From Dehalococcoidia bacterium (GTDB lineage: Bacteria; Chloroflexota; Dehalococcoidia; UBA2979): DNA of 42,879 nucleotides. The stretch lies in assembly GCA_023228765.1 (NCBI GenBank), contig JALOAM010000006.1, forward strand, positions 1 to 42,879, in the 5' to 3' direction. Every line of letters starts with the position of its first letter. Position 1 is the first letter of the stretch. The notes beneath the pieces are model-generated. The model was not told the DNA's origin, did not search any database, and saw only the letters and a list, made by a program, of their open reading frames with translations. Both the position numbers and the translations under genes were made by a program. Positions 18,846 to 26,709 of this stretch are shown piece after piece.

Positions 18846-20449
18846 CAGGCCTCCACCCGCCCCTCGCGCTGAACGGCGGCCCGTCTGAGCCACTCCGCAC
18901 CGGCGAAACCTACCACTGTCGCGACCGCGAGCGCGGTCCCCAGCGTGTACACCGCGCCCTCGGTCTCGCCATGGCCCTGCCACCCGCGGAGGAGTCCGAG
19001 CGCGGCGGGCGTCGCCTCGTCCGGCGTGAGCAGCGACGCAGCCGCGACCTCGCCGGCCGAGAGCACGGCGGCGATGAGGAACGTGCTGGCGAGCGCCATC
19101 GCGGTGCGGCGTCCGGCCCAGCGCCAGCGCACCGCGCGAGGCGATGCACCGAGGAGCGCGGCGTCCTCCATCAGCACGTGTTGCACCACACCGCGCGTGG
19201 CGAGGATGCGGAGCGCGAAGGGGTACGCGATCAGCGCATGCGCCACGACGGTGAGCAGGTACGTCTGGTCGAGGTCCATCCCCGCCCGGTCCGTGAGCAC
19301 GAGCCCGGCCCACCCGACTGCCGCGCCGGACAGCGCCACGGGCAGCACGGCCAGCCAGCCGAGCAACGCTCGACGTCCCTCGAGACTCGACCTCTCGATG
19401 CGCGGTCTCTCGATCCTGGGGGCGACGAGTGGCACGGCGAGTGCCGCGAGGCCGGTCGCCACCAGCGCTGACAGCGCGCCGAGCCCTGCGGTCCACGCGA
19501 GGAGTGCGCCGACCCCGTAGCCGCCGACGCTCGCGTCCAGCAGTCCAGAGAGCGCGTCCTCCGAGGCTGCCTTGCCCGCCACGAGGGCGAGCGGCGCCCA
19601 CAGCGCAGCCGCGAGCAGCTCGAGGTACGTGACGCCCAGTGCGATCACGCGGCCGCGTCTCCGGGACGAGACACCGCCCGCCCTCGGCCAGCGCGTGCCG
19701 CCCAGGGCGAGGACGGCGAGCCCGACCAGCACCTGCACGAGGGCGACCACGGACTGCTGCGACGTCAGCGCGTCGTCCAGCGCCGGGCGCGTCGCCGAGA
19801 CGCCCTCGCCGAACGCGAGCACGGACTCGGTGGTGCCGCCCTCGGTCCCACCGAGGATGGCAACGGTCCCCGCCGCCGCGAACGCGTACCAGAACGCGAG
19901 GGCTCCCGCTGCCCGGACGGCGCCCGGCACCTGTCGCCCGCTCCCCGCCAGATACGCGCGCACGCCCGAGGCGCCGAGCAGCCGGGCATCCTCGGTCGCC
20001 GCATGGGAGCCGGCGTTCCACGCCGGCGAGACCAACCACGTCACGGCCGCCGTCGCGAACACCGCGTGCGCGAGGATCACGAGGGCACGCGGCTCGACTT
20101 CCCCGCCAGCGATAAGGTCGATGCCGAGCCCGACGACGACGCCGGGGATGGCGAGCGGTGCGGTGACGAGCAAGACAAGCGCCCCGCGCAGCGGGAGCCC
20201 TCCACGGCTGAGGAACCAGGATGCGGGCAGCCCCAGCGTGAGCCCGACCACGGTCGCCGCCGCGGCCTGCCCGAGTGAGAACCACAGCCGGTCGAGGTAG
20301 TCGCGGTCCGCGAGGACACCGCCCCAGGCGCCGGAGGCCTCCAGCGTCCCGAGCGCCATGAGGACCAGCGCCCCGCCAAACGCGGCGAGGACGAGCACTG
20401 CGGAGACGACCGCAAGCCCTCGGGACCATCGAGCGCCGTCGTCAAACAC
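18845..20449 (-). CDS. Two-module ABC importer-type permease (ThiP/FbpB-like)
   Basis: A protein of 534 residues with about 12 hydrophobic segments arranged as two homologous halves, like ThiP or FbpB. Each half keeps the 'EAA' coupling-helix motif: TEDARLLGAS (E153) and MEDAALLGAS (E428). The GTG at 20449 follows GAGGGA and places the first membrane segment (GLAVVSAVLVLAAFGGALVLM) near the N-terminus. An upstream in-frame start at 20524 would add residues encoded partly inside the terminal CRISPR repeat. No substrate-binding protein gene is nearby, and the only adjacent ATPase gene is degenerate. The substrate is unknown; ThiP/FbpB relatives import thiamine, iron or molybdate-like ions. Confidence 0.85.
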   Translation of the reverse strand: MFDDGARWSRGLAVVSAVLVLAAFGGALVLMALGTLEASGAWGGVLADRDYLDRLWFSLGQAAAATVVGLTLGLPASWFLSRGGLPLRGALVLLVTAPLAIPGVVVGLGIDLIAGGEVEPRALVILAHAVFATAAVTWLVSPAWNAGSHAATEDARLLGASGVRAYLAGSGRQVPGAVRAAGALAFWYAFAAAGTVAILGGTEGGTTESVLAFGEGVSATRPALDDALTSQQSVVALVQVLVGLAVLALGGTRWPRAGGVSSRRRGRVIALGVTYLELLAAALWAPLALVAGKAASEDALSGLLDASVGGYGVGALLAWTAGLGALSALVATGLAALAVPLVAPRIERPRIERSSLEGRRALLGWLAVLPVALSGAAVGWAGLVLTDRAGMDLDQTYLLTVVAHALIAYPFALRILATRGVVQHVLMEDAALLGASPRAVRWRWAGRRTAMALASTFLIAAVLSAGEVAAASLLTPDEATPAALGLLRGWQGHGETEGAVYTLGTALAVATVVGFAGAEWLRRAAVQREGRVEA

Positions 20450-20512
20450 GGGTGCGTCCCTCGCGCCCCCCAACCCGCACGCGCATCGTGCCGGAGCAAG
20501 GCAGGTACGTCC

Positions 20513-21524
20513 AGTGCACCCCACGCTCGGCGCTGAGGCCGGGCGCAGCCAGCGCCGTCTACTCCCGCCCCCTTGAAGGAAGAGGTTTCAATCCTCGCTC
20601 GGCGCTGAGGCCGAGCGCAGCCTGGACCGAGGTCACCACCGGGTTTGAGTCCGGCGGGGAGCCGTTTCAATCCTCGCTCGGCGCTGAGGCCGAGCGCAGC
20701 CCTGCGTGTCGCGGGCGCCCTCCACGATCTTCCAGTTTCAATCCTCGCTCGGCGCTGAGGCCGAGCGCAGCGCCGCCGACATCGGCATTCCAGCAGTGGG
20801 TGCAGAGGTTTCAATCCTCGCTCGGCGCTGAGGCCGGGCGCAGCGCGCCCTTCGCCCGCTTGCTGTGGCGCGCGTAGGTGTTTCAATCCTCGCTCGGCGC
20901 TGAGGCCGGGCGCAGCCGTCCCCGACTCCGCCCGGCCCTCGATTTCGAGTCGTTTCAATCCTCGCTCGGCGCTGAGGCCGGGCGCAGCTGTAACCACGGA
21001 TGGTGAGGTCAGCGTCCACACTCTTGTTTCAATCCTCGCTCGGCGCTGAGGCCGGGCGCAGTTTCCTGGGGTGTGGGTGCGCCGGCCTCCACCGGCTCAG
21101 CCTCGGTTTCAATCCTCGCTCGGCGCTGAGGCCGGGCGCAGCCTCGACAACCTGCGCCTGCTGTGCGCGGGATGCCACGGACCGTTTCAATCCTCGCTCG
21201 GCGCTGAGGCCGGGCGCAGCCTGCGCGTGCCTGACACCTTCGACCGGATCGCAGAGCTGGTGTTTCAATCCTCGCTCGGCGCTGAGGCCGGGCGCAGCTA
21301 GGCGCAGCGAACGGATACACGACCAGGACAACCAGTTTCAATCCTCGCTCGGCGCTGAGGCCGGGCGCAGCCGCAGCCGGGCGGGAAGGCGTAATCATGG
21401 CGACGTATCGAGGGTTTCAATCCTCGCTCGGCGCTGAGGCCGGGCGCAGCCCGATGTCGAGGTACGCGCGAGAGGGCGTGCCGTTGATGTTTCAATCCTC
21501 GCTCGGCGCTGAGGCCGGGCGCAG
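20513..21524 (-). CRISPR. CRISPR array, 14 repeats and 13 spacers, no cas genes in window
   Basis: Repeat of 36 bases; on the plus strand it begins GTTTCAATCCTCGCTCGG and ends CGCTGAGGCCGGGCGCAG. Copies start at 20513 (5' third degenerate), 20585, 20664, 20735, 20808, 20880, 20952, 21026, 21106, 21184, 21262, 21335, 21414 and 21489. Spacers are 35-44 bases (36, 43, 35, 37, 36, 36, 38, 44, 42, 42, 37, 43, 39). Read on the minus strand the repeat ends GGATTGAAAC, the usual 3' end that forms an 8-base crRNA handle, so transcription is inferred to run from about 21525 down to 20513. The degenerate repeat at the low-coordinate end fits the leader-distal terminus. Repeats at 20585, 20664 and 20735 share a G-to-A change at repeat position 30. 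Type cannot be assigned without cas genes. Confidence 0.97.
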
Positions 21525-21697
21525 CGGTTTCAAATCTAGTGGAACCTGCCGTTCACGGGCGAGGCGCGCTTGTCTGGCTCACGAAGGGGCGGGATCTGTT
21601 GCCCACGGGGGCTTGCTGGTGACGGGTTCTGGCCCTGGATCGTGTGAGCAGGGCCGATCACGCGTGGTTCGCGCGAATCTCTCGCGGGGAGTGGGGG
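21525..21697 (-). promoter_or_regulatory. Putative CRISPR leader
   Basis: A non-coding stretch between the last repeat and the stop of the Nudix gene, on the side expected for the leader. It contains a partial repeat start (GGTTTCAAATCTAG at 21526-21539) and no gene. It is not notably AT-rich, unlike many leaders, and I see no clear promoter, so the call rests on array polarity. Confidence 0.5.
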
Positions 21698-22306
21698 CTA
21701 CAGGAGGTCGGGGTCGTTGGGCATGAGGCCGAACAGGGACCAGCCGGGGCGCGCGGGCATCGAGGTGGCGCCACGCTCGACCTCGAGACCGTGCTGGGGG
21801 CCGGAGCGGAGCGCCTTGTCGATCGCCCAGCGGGAGAGGCCCTGCACGCCCTCCATTTGCGCCATCTCGTCCTCGGAGTAGAAGCCGGCGCCCATGATCT
21901 CGTCGTCGTCCCACTTCGGTTCGCCCTCGATGTAGTCGAGGCGGAAGACGACGTAGAGGTTGGTGCTGGGCCCGCCGATCGAACCGCCGATGGAGTGACG
22001 GAAGCCGATGACGTCCCGCGCCTTCGCGACGACGCCGGCCTCCTCCATCACTTCGCGCTCGACGGCCTCGAGGATGGCCTCGTCGTGTTCGACATAGCCG
22101 CCGGGGATCTGCCAGGAGCCACGGAACGGCTCCCAGCCGCGCTGCACGATCAGCGCCTTTCCGTCCCGGATGACCACGCCGGCGCACCCGATGGAGAAGT
22201 TCCCGAAGTCGATGAACCCGCACCCGCTGTCGGGGCAGGCCAGGCGTTCGCGCCCGCCTTCCTCGCGCGGGATCAGCGTCTGGGAGCAGTTCGGGCAGTA
22301 GCGCAT
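21698..22306 (-). CDS. Nudix hydrolase with N-terminal zinc ribbon
   Basis: A protein of 202 residues. A zinc ribbon (C4, C7, C24, C29) precedes the Nudix domain. The Nudix box is complete: G70, E76, R84-E85, E88-E89 and G91 in GGYVEHDEAILEAVEREVME then EAG. The family hydrolyses nucleoside diphosphates linked to other groups; zinc-ribbon members include NADH pyrophosphatase and ADP-ribose pyrophosphatase types, but no NudC-specific motif is seen. The start is an ATG after AGGAGGCACACC. It lies 28 bases after the acyl-CoA dehydrogenase gene and is probably in the same operon. Confidence 0.92.
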   Translation of the reverse strand: MRYCPNCSQTLIPREEGGRERLACPDSGCGFIDFGNFSIGCAGVVIRDGKALIVQRGWEPFRGSWQIPGGYVEHDEAILEAVEREVMEEAGVVAKARDVIGFRHSIGGSIGGPSTNLYVVFRLDYIEGEPKWDDDEIMGAGFYSEDEMAQMEGVQGLSRWAIDKALRSGPQHGLEVERGATSMPARPGWSLFGLMPNDPDLL

Positions 22307-22334
22307 GGTGTGCCTCCTCGGGCGCGTTCTACGC

Positions 22335-23489
22335 CTACAGGCGTCCCGTGTCGAACTCCACGATGCCGCGCGCCACGGTCAGGCGGAGGATGTCGGAGGC
22401 CCCGCCCGCGAGCCGCATGGAGCGGACGCGGCGGTAGAGGGCCTCGAGCGGGTGGCCGACGATCAGCGCCTGCCCGCCGACGAGCTGGACAGCGGTGTCC
22501 ACGACGCGGCCCGCCACCTCGGTGCAGAAGACCTTGGTGGCCGCGCCCTCGTTGATCGCCTCGTCGCCGGCTTCCAGCAGGCGGGCGGTGCGGTAGAGCA
22601 TGGCGCGAGCCGCGTAGGTGTCGATGCGCATGTCCGAGTAGCGCAGCCGGACGCCCTCGCGGTCCGCGAGGCGACGGCCCTCGGGGCCGCCGGTGATGTG
22701 CTTCGTCGTGAAGTCCACGGTCCACATCGCGATCCCGCACGCCGTGGCCGCGGAGGCGACACGCTCCTCGCTGATGTTCCCCATCGCGCGAGGCATCCCC
22801 TCGCCCACCGCGCCGAGGATGTTCACCTGCGGGACGCGAGCCTGCTCGAAGGAGAGCTCGACGTGGCCACCGCCCTCCATGCTGTGGAAGTCACGCGTGA
22901 TCGTGACGCCTGGGATGTCCCTGTCGATGAGGAGCATCGCCGTACCCGTCGGGCCCGGGTCGCCGCCGTCCTCGACGTTCACCATGGTCGCGAAGAAGTC
23001 GGCGGTGGCGCCGCCGGTCACGAAGGACTTGCGGCCGGTCACGACGAAGTCGTCACCATCGCGGACGGCCCAGGTGGGCTTCGGCGGCGCGTCCGGGCCG
23101 CGCGACTCCGTGAACGCGAAGGACCACGACTTCTCGCCGGCCAGCACCGGTTCGAGGTAGCGCGTCCGCACGTCGCCCTCGGCGCGGCGGAGGAGTGCCG
23201 GGTCCGGTCCGAACACGTACCGCGCGAGCGGCGTGTTCGCCGCCGCCAGCGTCTCTCTCGCGACCACCATCGCGAGGGGGCTGGCCTCGGAGCCGCCGTC
23301 CTCGCGCGGCTGGGTCATGCCGAAGAACCCCAGCTCCTTCGAGCGCTCCCGCACCTTCGCGCGCACGTCCTCCGGCACCGGGTCACCCTCACCCCCGCCG
23401 ATCCCGCGGGCGAGCGGCCGGATCTCCTCGACAAACGCCTGCAGGCGCTCCCGCAGGTCGACGAGTTCGGCGGGCAGGGACTCGGGCAC
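22335..23489 (-). CDS. Acyl-CoA dehydrogenase
   Basis: A protein of 384 residues covering the helical N-terminal domain, beta-domain (SWSFAFTESRGPDAPPKPTW, VVTGRKSFVTGGATADFF) and C-terminal four-helix domain (GGQALIVGHPLEALYRRVRS). ACADs oxidise acyl-CoA at the alpha-beta bond with FAD and pass electrons to ETF. At the position of the MCAD catalytic glutamate the sequence reads LAGGAS, so that Glu is absent. E241/E242 in NISEERVAS lie where isovaleryl-CoA and long-chain enzymes carry theirs. This suggests an IVD/LCAD-like geometry, or a non-standard activity. The gene lies upstream of Nudix on the same strand. Confidence 0.92.
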   Translation of the reverse strand: MPESLPAELVDLRERLQAFVEEIRPLARGIGGGEGDPVPEDVRAKVRERSKELGFFGMTQPREDGGSEASPLAMVVARETLAAANTPLARYVFGPDPALLRRAEGDVRTRYLEPVLAGEKSWSFAFTESRGPDAPPKPTWAVRDGDDFVVTGRKSFVTGGATADFFATMVNVEDGGDPGPTGTAMLLIDRDIPGVTITRDFHSMEGGGHVELSFEQARVPQVNILGAVGEGMPRAMGNISEERVASAATACGIAMWTVDFTTKHITGGPEGRRLADREGVRLRYSDMRIDTYAARAMLYRTARLLEAGDEAINEGAATKVFCTEVAGRVVDTAVQLVGGQALIVGHPLEALYRRVRSMRLAGGASDILRLTVARGIVEFDTGRL

Positions 23490-23597
23490 GGTGACCTCCT
23501 CGCTCGCGCCGCTCCAACGGAGGGCGGGCGCGAGGAGGCTACCGCGTCGCGCCCCGCGACTCCACCGGGAGGGGCAGGCGCGCGTGCCGCACGAGGG

Positions 23598-23948
23598 CTA
23601 CGAGAGCGGCACGACGTACGAGTCGACCTGGGCGATCAGGCCCTTCTGGAACGTGAAGAGGTCGCTGTACGCGAACTGGAAGGGTCCCGCCTCGCGGTGA
23701 CGCCCGGTACCGAGGCCCGTGAGGACCACGACACCGTCGGCCTCGACGGTCCGCTCGACGGTGAGCTCCGGGCTGCCCTCGAACGCCGGGTTCTCGATCT
23801 CGTCGTCGAACTCGGCCTTGCCGCGGGTCGTGCGGTGTCCGTGGATGTGCCAGACCACGTCGTCAGTCAGGCACTCGAGGACCATGGCGTGATCGCTCCG
23901 CCGGAACCCCTCCATGTAGCGCTCGACCGTGTCGAGCTGGGTGCTCAC
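23598..23948 (-). CDS. SnoaL-like (NTF2-fold) protein
   Basis: A protein of 116 residues starting at GTG, two bases after the stop of the AHSA1 gene, so the genes are translationally linked. It shows the NTF2/SnoaL pattern: TVERYMEGFRRSDHAMVLEC, LTDDVVWHIHGHRTTRGKAE, and FTFQKGLIAQVDSYVV at the end. Such proteins are small cone-shaped folds acting as isomerases, cyclases, dehydratases or ligand binders. The catalytic pair is not identifiable. Third and last gene of the ArsR operon. Confidence 0.83.
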   Translation of the reverse strand: MSTQLDTVERYMEGFRRSDHAMVLECLTDDVVWHIHGHRTTRGKAEFDDEIENPAFEGSPELTVERTVEADGVVVLTGLGTGRHREAGPFQFAYSDLFTFQKGLIAQVDSYVVPLS

Positions 23949-23950
23949 GT

Positions 23951-24457
23951 CTACGCCCTCGCCCCGTCGACGACGGCAACCATCGCGTCGATGAGCTCGT
24001 TCGTCCCGTGCTCGCGCTGCCCGGCGTCGTCGTAGCCGTCGAGGTAGGCGCCAGCCTCGATGAGGGTCAGGCGCGTGCCGCTGCCGTGCGGCTCGAACTC
24101 GATCGTCTGGAGCGAGACGGAGATGCGCCGGTCGTCCTGCTCGCTGAACTTCAGGTGCATCTCGTACGTGAAGACGATCCGCCGGTCCGGGATGATGTCC
24201 CAGTAGATGCCGTCCATGCGGTGCTCCGGGCCCTCGGGCGGGCCTCCGGCGCTCACCTCGCGCCCGCCGACGCGGAAGTCCATCTCGTGCATCGCGTCCC
24301 ACTCCGGAGGGCCGCCGAACCACCGCTCCTTCGTCTTCGCGTCCGCGAACGCCGCGAAGACCGCGGCAGGCGGCGAGGCGAGGGTGCGCTCCAGGGTGAA
24401 CGTGGAGTGGGTCACGGATCGCTCGACCTGCGTGTCTGTCTGAGTCTCGTTGGTCAT
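23951..24457 (-). CDS. AHSA1/SRPBCC-domain protein
   Basis: A protein of 168 residues with the START-like AHSA1 pattern: FTLERTLASPPAAVFAAFAD, KERWFGGPPEWD, FRVGGREVSAGGPPEG and TRLTLIEAGAYLDGYDDAG. The fold has a deep hydrophobic pocket for ligands. Genes of this type very often follow an ArsR-family regulator, as here: the regulator ends 24 bases upstream. The pair may sense and bind a hydrophobic compound, but nothing in the sequence names it. Confidence 0.9.
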   Translation of the reverse strand: MTNETQTDTQVERSVTHSTFTLERTLASPPAAVFAAFADAKTKERWFGGPPEWDAMHEMDFRVGGREVSAGGPPEGPEHRMDGIYWDIIPDRRIVFTYEMHLKFSEQDDRRISVSLQTIEFEPHGSGTRLTLIEAGAYLDGYDDAGQREHGTNELIDAMVAVVDGARA

Positions 24458-24481
24458 CGATGTCTCCTCGAAGGGTTGTCG

Positions 24482-24838
24482 TCAGTTCGTGTTCTCGTCG
24501 GTGGAGCGCTGCTCGGCGAGGACCTCGTCGAGCCGGTCGAGGCGGCGCTCCCACGCCGTCCGACGCGCTGCGATCCACTGCTCGGCATTCCGGAGCGTCC
24601 GAGGCTCGACCCGGCAGGTGCGCACCCGCCCGACCTTCTCCGTCCGCACGAGGCCACACGACTCCAGTACCTGCAGGTGCTGCATCACCGCCGGGAGCGA
24701 CATCGCGAGGGGCTCCGCCAGCTGACTGACGGAAGCGGGGCCCTCGGTGAGCCGCTCCACGATCCCCCGCCGGGTGGGATCCGCGAGCGCCTGAAAGACC
24801 GCGTCGAGTGGAGAGGCCTCCTCGGAATACTTAAGCAT
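24482..24838 (-). CDS. ArsR-family transcriptional regulator
   Basis: A protein of 118 residues with a winged helix-turn-helix: DAVFQALADPTRRGIVERL, then SVSQLAEPLAMSLPAVMQHL as helix-turn-helix, and ESCGLVRTEKVGRVR as the wing. No Cys-rich metal site is present, so it belongs to the non-metal branch paired with AHSA1 proteins. The ATG at 24838 sits inside a perfect palindrome and has no Shine-Dalgarno sequence, which suggests a leaderless or short-leader mRNA and autoregulation. A longer frame extends to 25036, but its extra residues do not fit the family. Confidence 0.9.
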   Translation of the reverse strand: MLKYSEEASPLDAVFQALADPTRRGIVERLTEGPASVSQLAEPLAMSLPAVMQHLQVLESCGLVRTEKVGRVRTCRVEPRTLRNAEQWIAARRTAWERRLDRLDEVLAEQRSTDENTN

Positions 24839-24851
24839 TAACTTAAGTATT
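24826..24851. promoter_or_regulatory. Palindromic operator overlapping the ArsR start codon
   Basis: Perfect 10-base arms AATACTTAAG (24826-24835) and CTTAAGTATT (24842-24851) separated by CATTAA, which contains the start codon complement at 24836-24838. Each arm also contains CTTAAG. It is the most AT-rich site for kilobases. ArsR-family regulators usually repress their own promoter through such sites, so this is the likely operator. Confidence 0.75.
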
Positions 24852-24963
24852 GATCCGAGCGCGGAGGCTGTCAACGAGGAGCTTCGGGACTCCCTTCGAC
24901 GCATCCACCTCGCCTCCACGCGCTCTCTTGCCCTCGATCTCGGCGCTCCGTACCGTCCGAGGC

Positions 24964-26610
24964 ATGAGCGAGGACACGTCCGAAGCGACCCTGCCGGCGT
25001 TCGTGCGAGGGCTGATGAGCCCGAGTGCGTACCCACATGCGCCGAAGGCCGTAAGCCTCGTGCAGACGCACATCTCCTACGTCTGGATCGCCGGGGACCT
25101 GGTCTACAAGGCGAAGAAGCCGGTCGACTTCGGGTTCATCGACCAGGTGGACGCGAAGACGCGCGAGGCGTTCTGCCACCTGGAGGTGGACCTGAACCGT
25201 CGCCTCGCGCCGGACGTGTACCTCGAGGTAGTGCCGATCGTGGAGACCGCCGAGGGCGTCACCCGCGTCGAGGGACCGGTGCGCGAGGGTGAGCGCGTCG
25301 TCGAGTGGGCGGTGAAGATGCGCCGCCTGCCGGAAGACCGGACGCTCGACCGGCTGCTGGAGGCGAAGGCGTGCCCGGACGACCTCGTCGAGCGCCTCAC
25401 GAAGAAGCTCGCCGCGTTCCACGCGGGCGCCCGCCACCTGGAGTACGACCCCGAGTTCGCCGGCTCGCCCGCCGAGCGCGCGTGGTGGGCGCGCGAGTAC
25501 CGGGAGGCCGAGGGCAACATCGGCGAGACCGGTTCGGGCAAGACCTGGAGCGCCGAGGACGCTGCGACGCTGCGTGACTTCGTCGCTCGCTCGCTCGATG
25601 CGAGCGATGCACTGTTCAATGAGCGGCTCGCTGCCGGCAAGGTGGTGGAGGGGCACGGCGACCTCCACGCGAAGCACGTCTACGTCCTTGGACCGGAGGG
25701 CGCCGCTGAAGCAGGGGACGACGGCATCGCGATCGTCGACTGCATCGAGTTCACGGAGTGGTTCCACTTCCGCTATCTCGACGTCTCGTACGACATCGCC
25801 TTCCTTGCGATGGACCTCGAGGCGCGCGGGGAGCGAGCGCTGGGCGACGAGGTCGCCGGCCGCTACATCGCGATCACGGGCGACGAGACCATGGGGGTGC
25901 TCCAGCCGCTGCATCGCGCGTTCCGCGCGTTCGTGCGCGGCAAGGTGGAGTCCATCGGCGCGAACGACCCCGGGATGGAGCAGGCGCAGCGCGACGCCCT
26001 TGCGCAGTCGGCAGCGGCGTACTTCCGGCTGGCGGCCCGCTACGCCGAGCGCCAGCGCGGCCCGATGCTCGTCGTGCTCTGCGGGCTCTCCGGCACCGGC
26101 AAGACCAGCGTCGGCGGCGCCCTCGCCGGACGCATCGGCGCGGCGCTCGTCTCGACGGACGTGGTCCGCGCGGCGGTCGCGGCGGAGCGAGGGTTCTCGA
26201 CGGCGATGTGGCAGGAGTACGAGTCCGGCGCCTACACCCCGGAGATGAACGCGGCTGTCTACGACGAGATGCGACGACGCGCCCGCGAGCACCTCCGCGC
26301 CGGGCGTCCCGTGATCCTCGACGGTACGCATCGCCGTGCGGCAGACCGGGAGCAGGCGCTCGCCCTCGCGCGGGAGGAGGGCGTCTCCGCGCTCCTCGTG
26401 GAGCTCCGCCTGTCGGACGATGCGGCGCTCACCCGCGTGCTCTGGCGCGAGCGGGAGCGGGGCGACACCGCGGCGCCCGAGGCCTACCGCCGCCACGTCA
26501 CCGAGTTCGAGCCCGTGACCAACCGCGAGGGCAACATCCTCCGCCTGGACGGCTCGCAGAACATCGTGGACCTCGCCGCCCAGATCGAGGACGCGCTGCC
26601 GGAGCGGTAG
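24964..26610 (+). CDS. Bifunctional APH-like phosphotransferase / P-loop kinase fusion
   Basis: A protein of 548 residues. The N-terminal part (about 30-340) has an aminoglycoside-phosphotransferase-like kinase fold with the catalytic loop VEGHGDLHAKHVYV (H231-H235, catalytic D233) and IVDCIEF as the metal-binding motif. The C-terminal part (about 370-545) is an AAA_33/zeta-toxin-like kinase with P-loop GLSGTGKTS (K380), VSTDVVRAAV and LDGTHRRAADREQALALA. This two-domain architecture is widespread and uncharacterised; both parts look active. I chose the ATG at 24964 over an upstream frame extension because the extension crosses the ArsR promoter. Confidence 0.9.
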   Translation: MSEDTSEATLPAFVRGLMSPSAYPHAPKAVSLVQTHISYVWIAGDLVYKAKKPVDFGFIDQVDAKTREAFCHLEVDLNRRLAPDVYLEVVPIVETAEGVTRVEGPVREGERVVEWAVKMRRLPEDRTLDRLLEAKACPDDLVERLTKKLAAFHAGARHLEYDPEFAGSPAERAWWAREYREAEGNIGETGSGKTWSAEDAATLRDFVARSLDASDALFNERLAAGKVVEGHGDLHAKHVYVLGPEGAAEAGDDGIAIVDCIEFTEWFHFRYLDVSYDIAFLAMDLEARGERALGDEVAGRYIAITGDETMGVLQPLHRAFRAFVRGKVESIGANDPGMEQAQRDALAQSAAAYFRLAARYAERQRGPMLVVLCGLSGTGKTSVGGALAGRIGAALVSTDVVRAAVAAERGFSTAMWQEYESGAYTPEMNAAVYDEMRRRAREHLRAGRPVILDGTHRRAADREQALALAREEGVSALLVELRLSDDAALTRVLWRERERGDTAAPEAYRRHVTEFEPVTNREGNILRLDGSQNIVDLAAQIEDALPER

Positions 26611-26709
26611 CGCCCTCTCGTGGGCCGCTCCTCGTGGCTCGCGCGAGCCCTCCCGGCGCGGTATCACCTAAGGCCCGGCCGGCGCCGGGAGTGAGCCCAG
26701 GAGTCGTCC

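Noticed and set aside
20077..21495. Several open frames running through the CRISPR array
   Set aside because: They repeat the same peptide from every repeat unit (such as FQSSLGAEAGRS) and simply reflect the array.
24850..24963. Upstream extension of the APH/kinase fusion gene
   Set aside because: It crosses the ArsR promoter region and gives Ser/Arg-rich sequence; the ATG at 24964 starts the conserved part.
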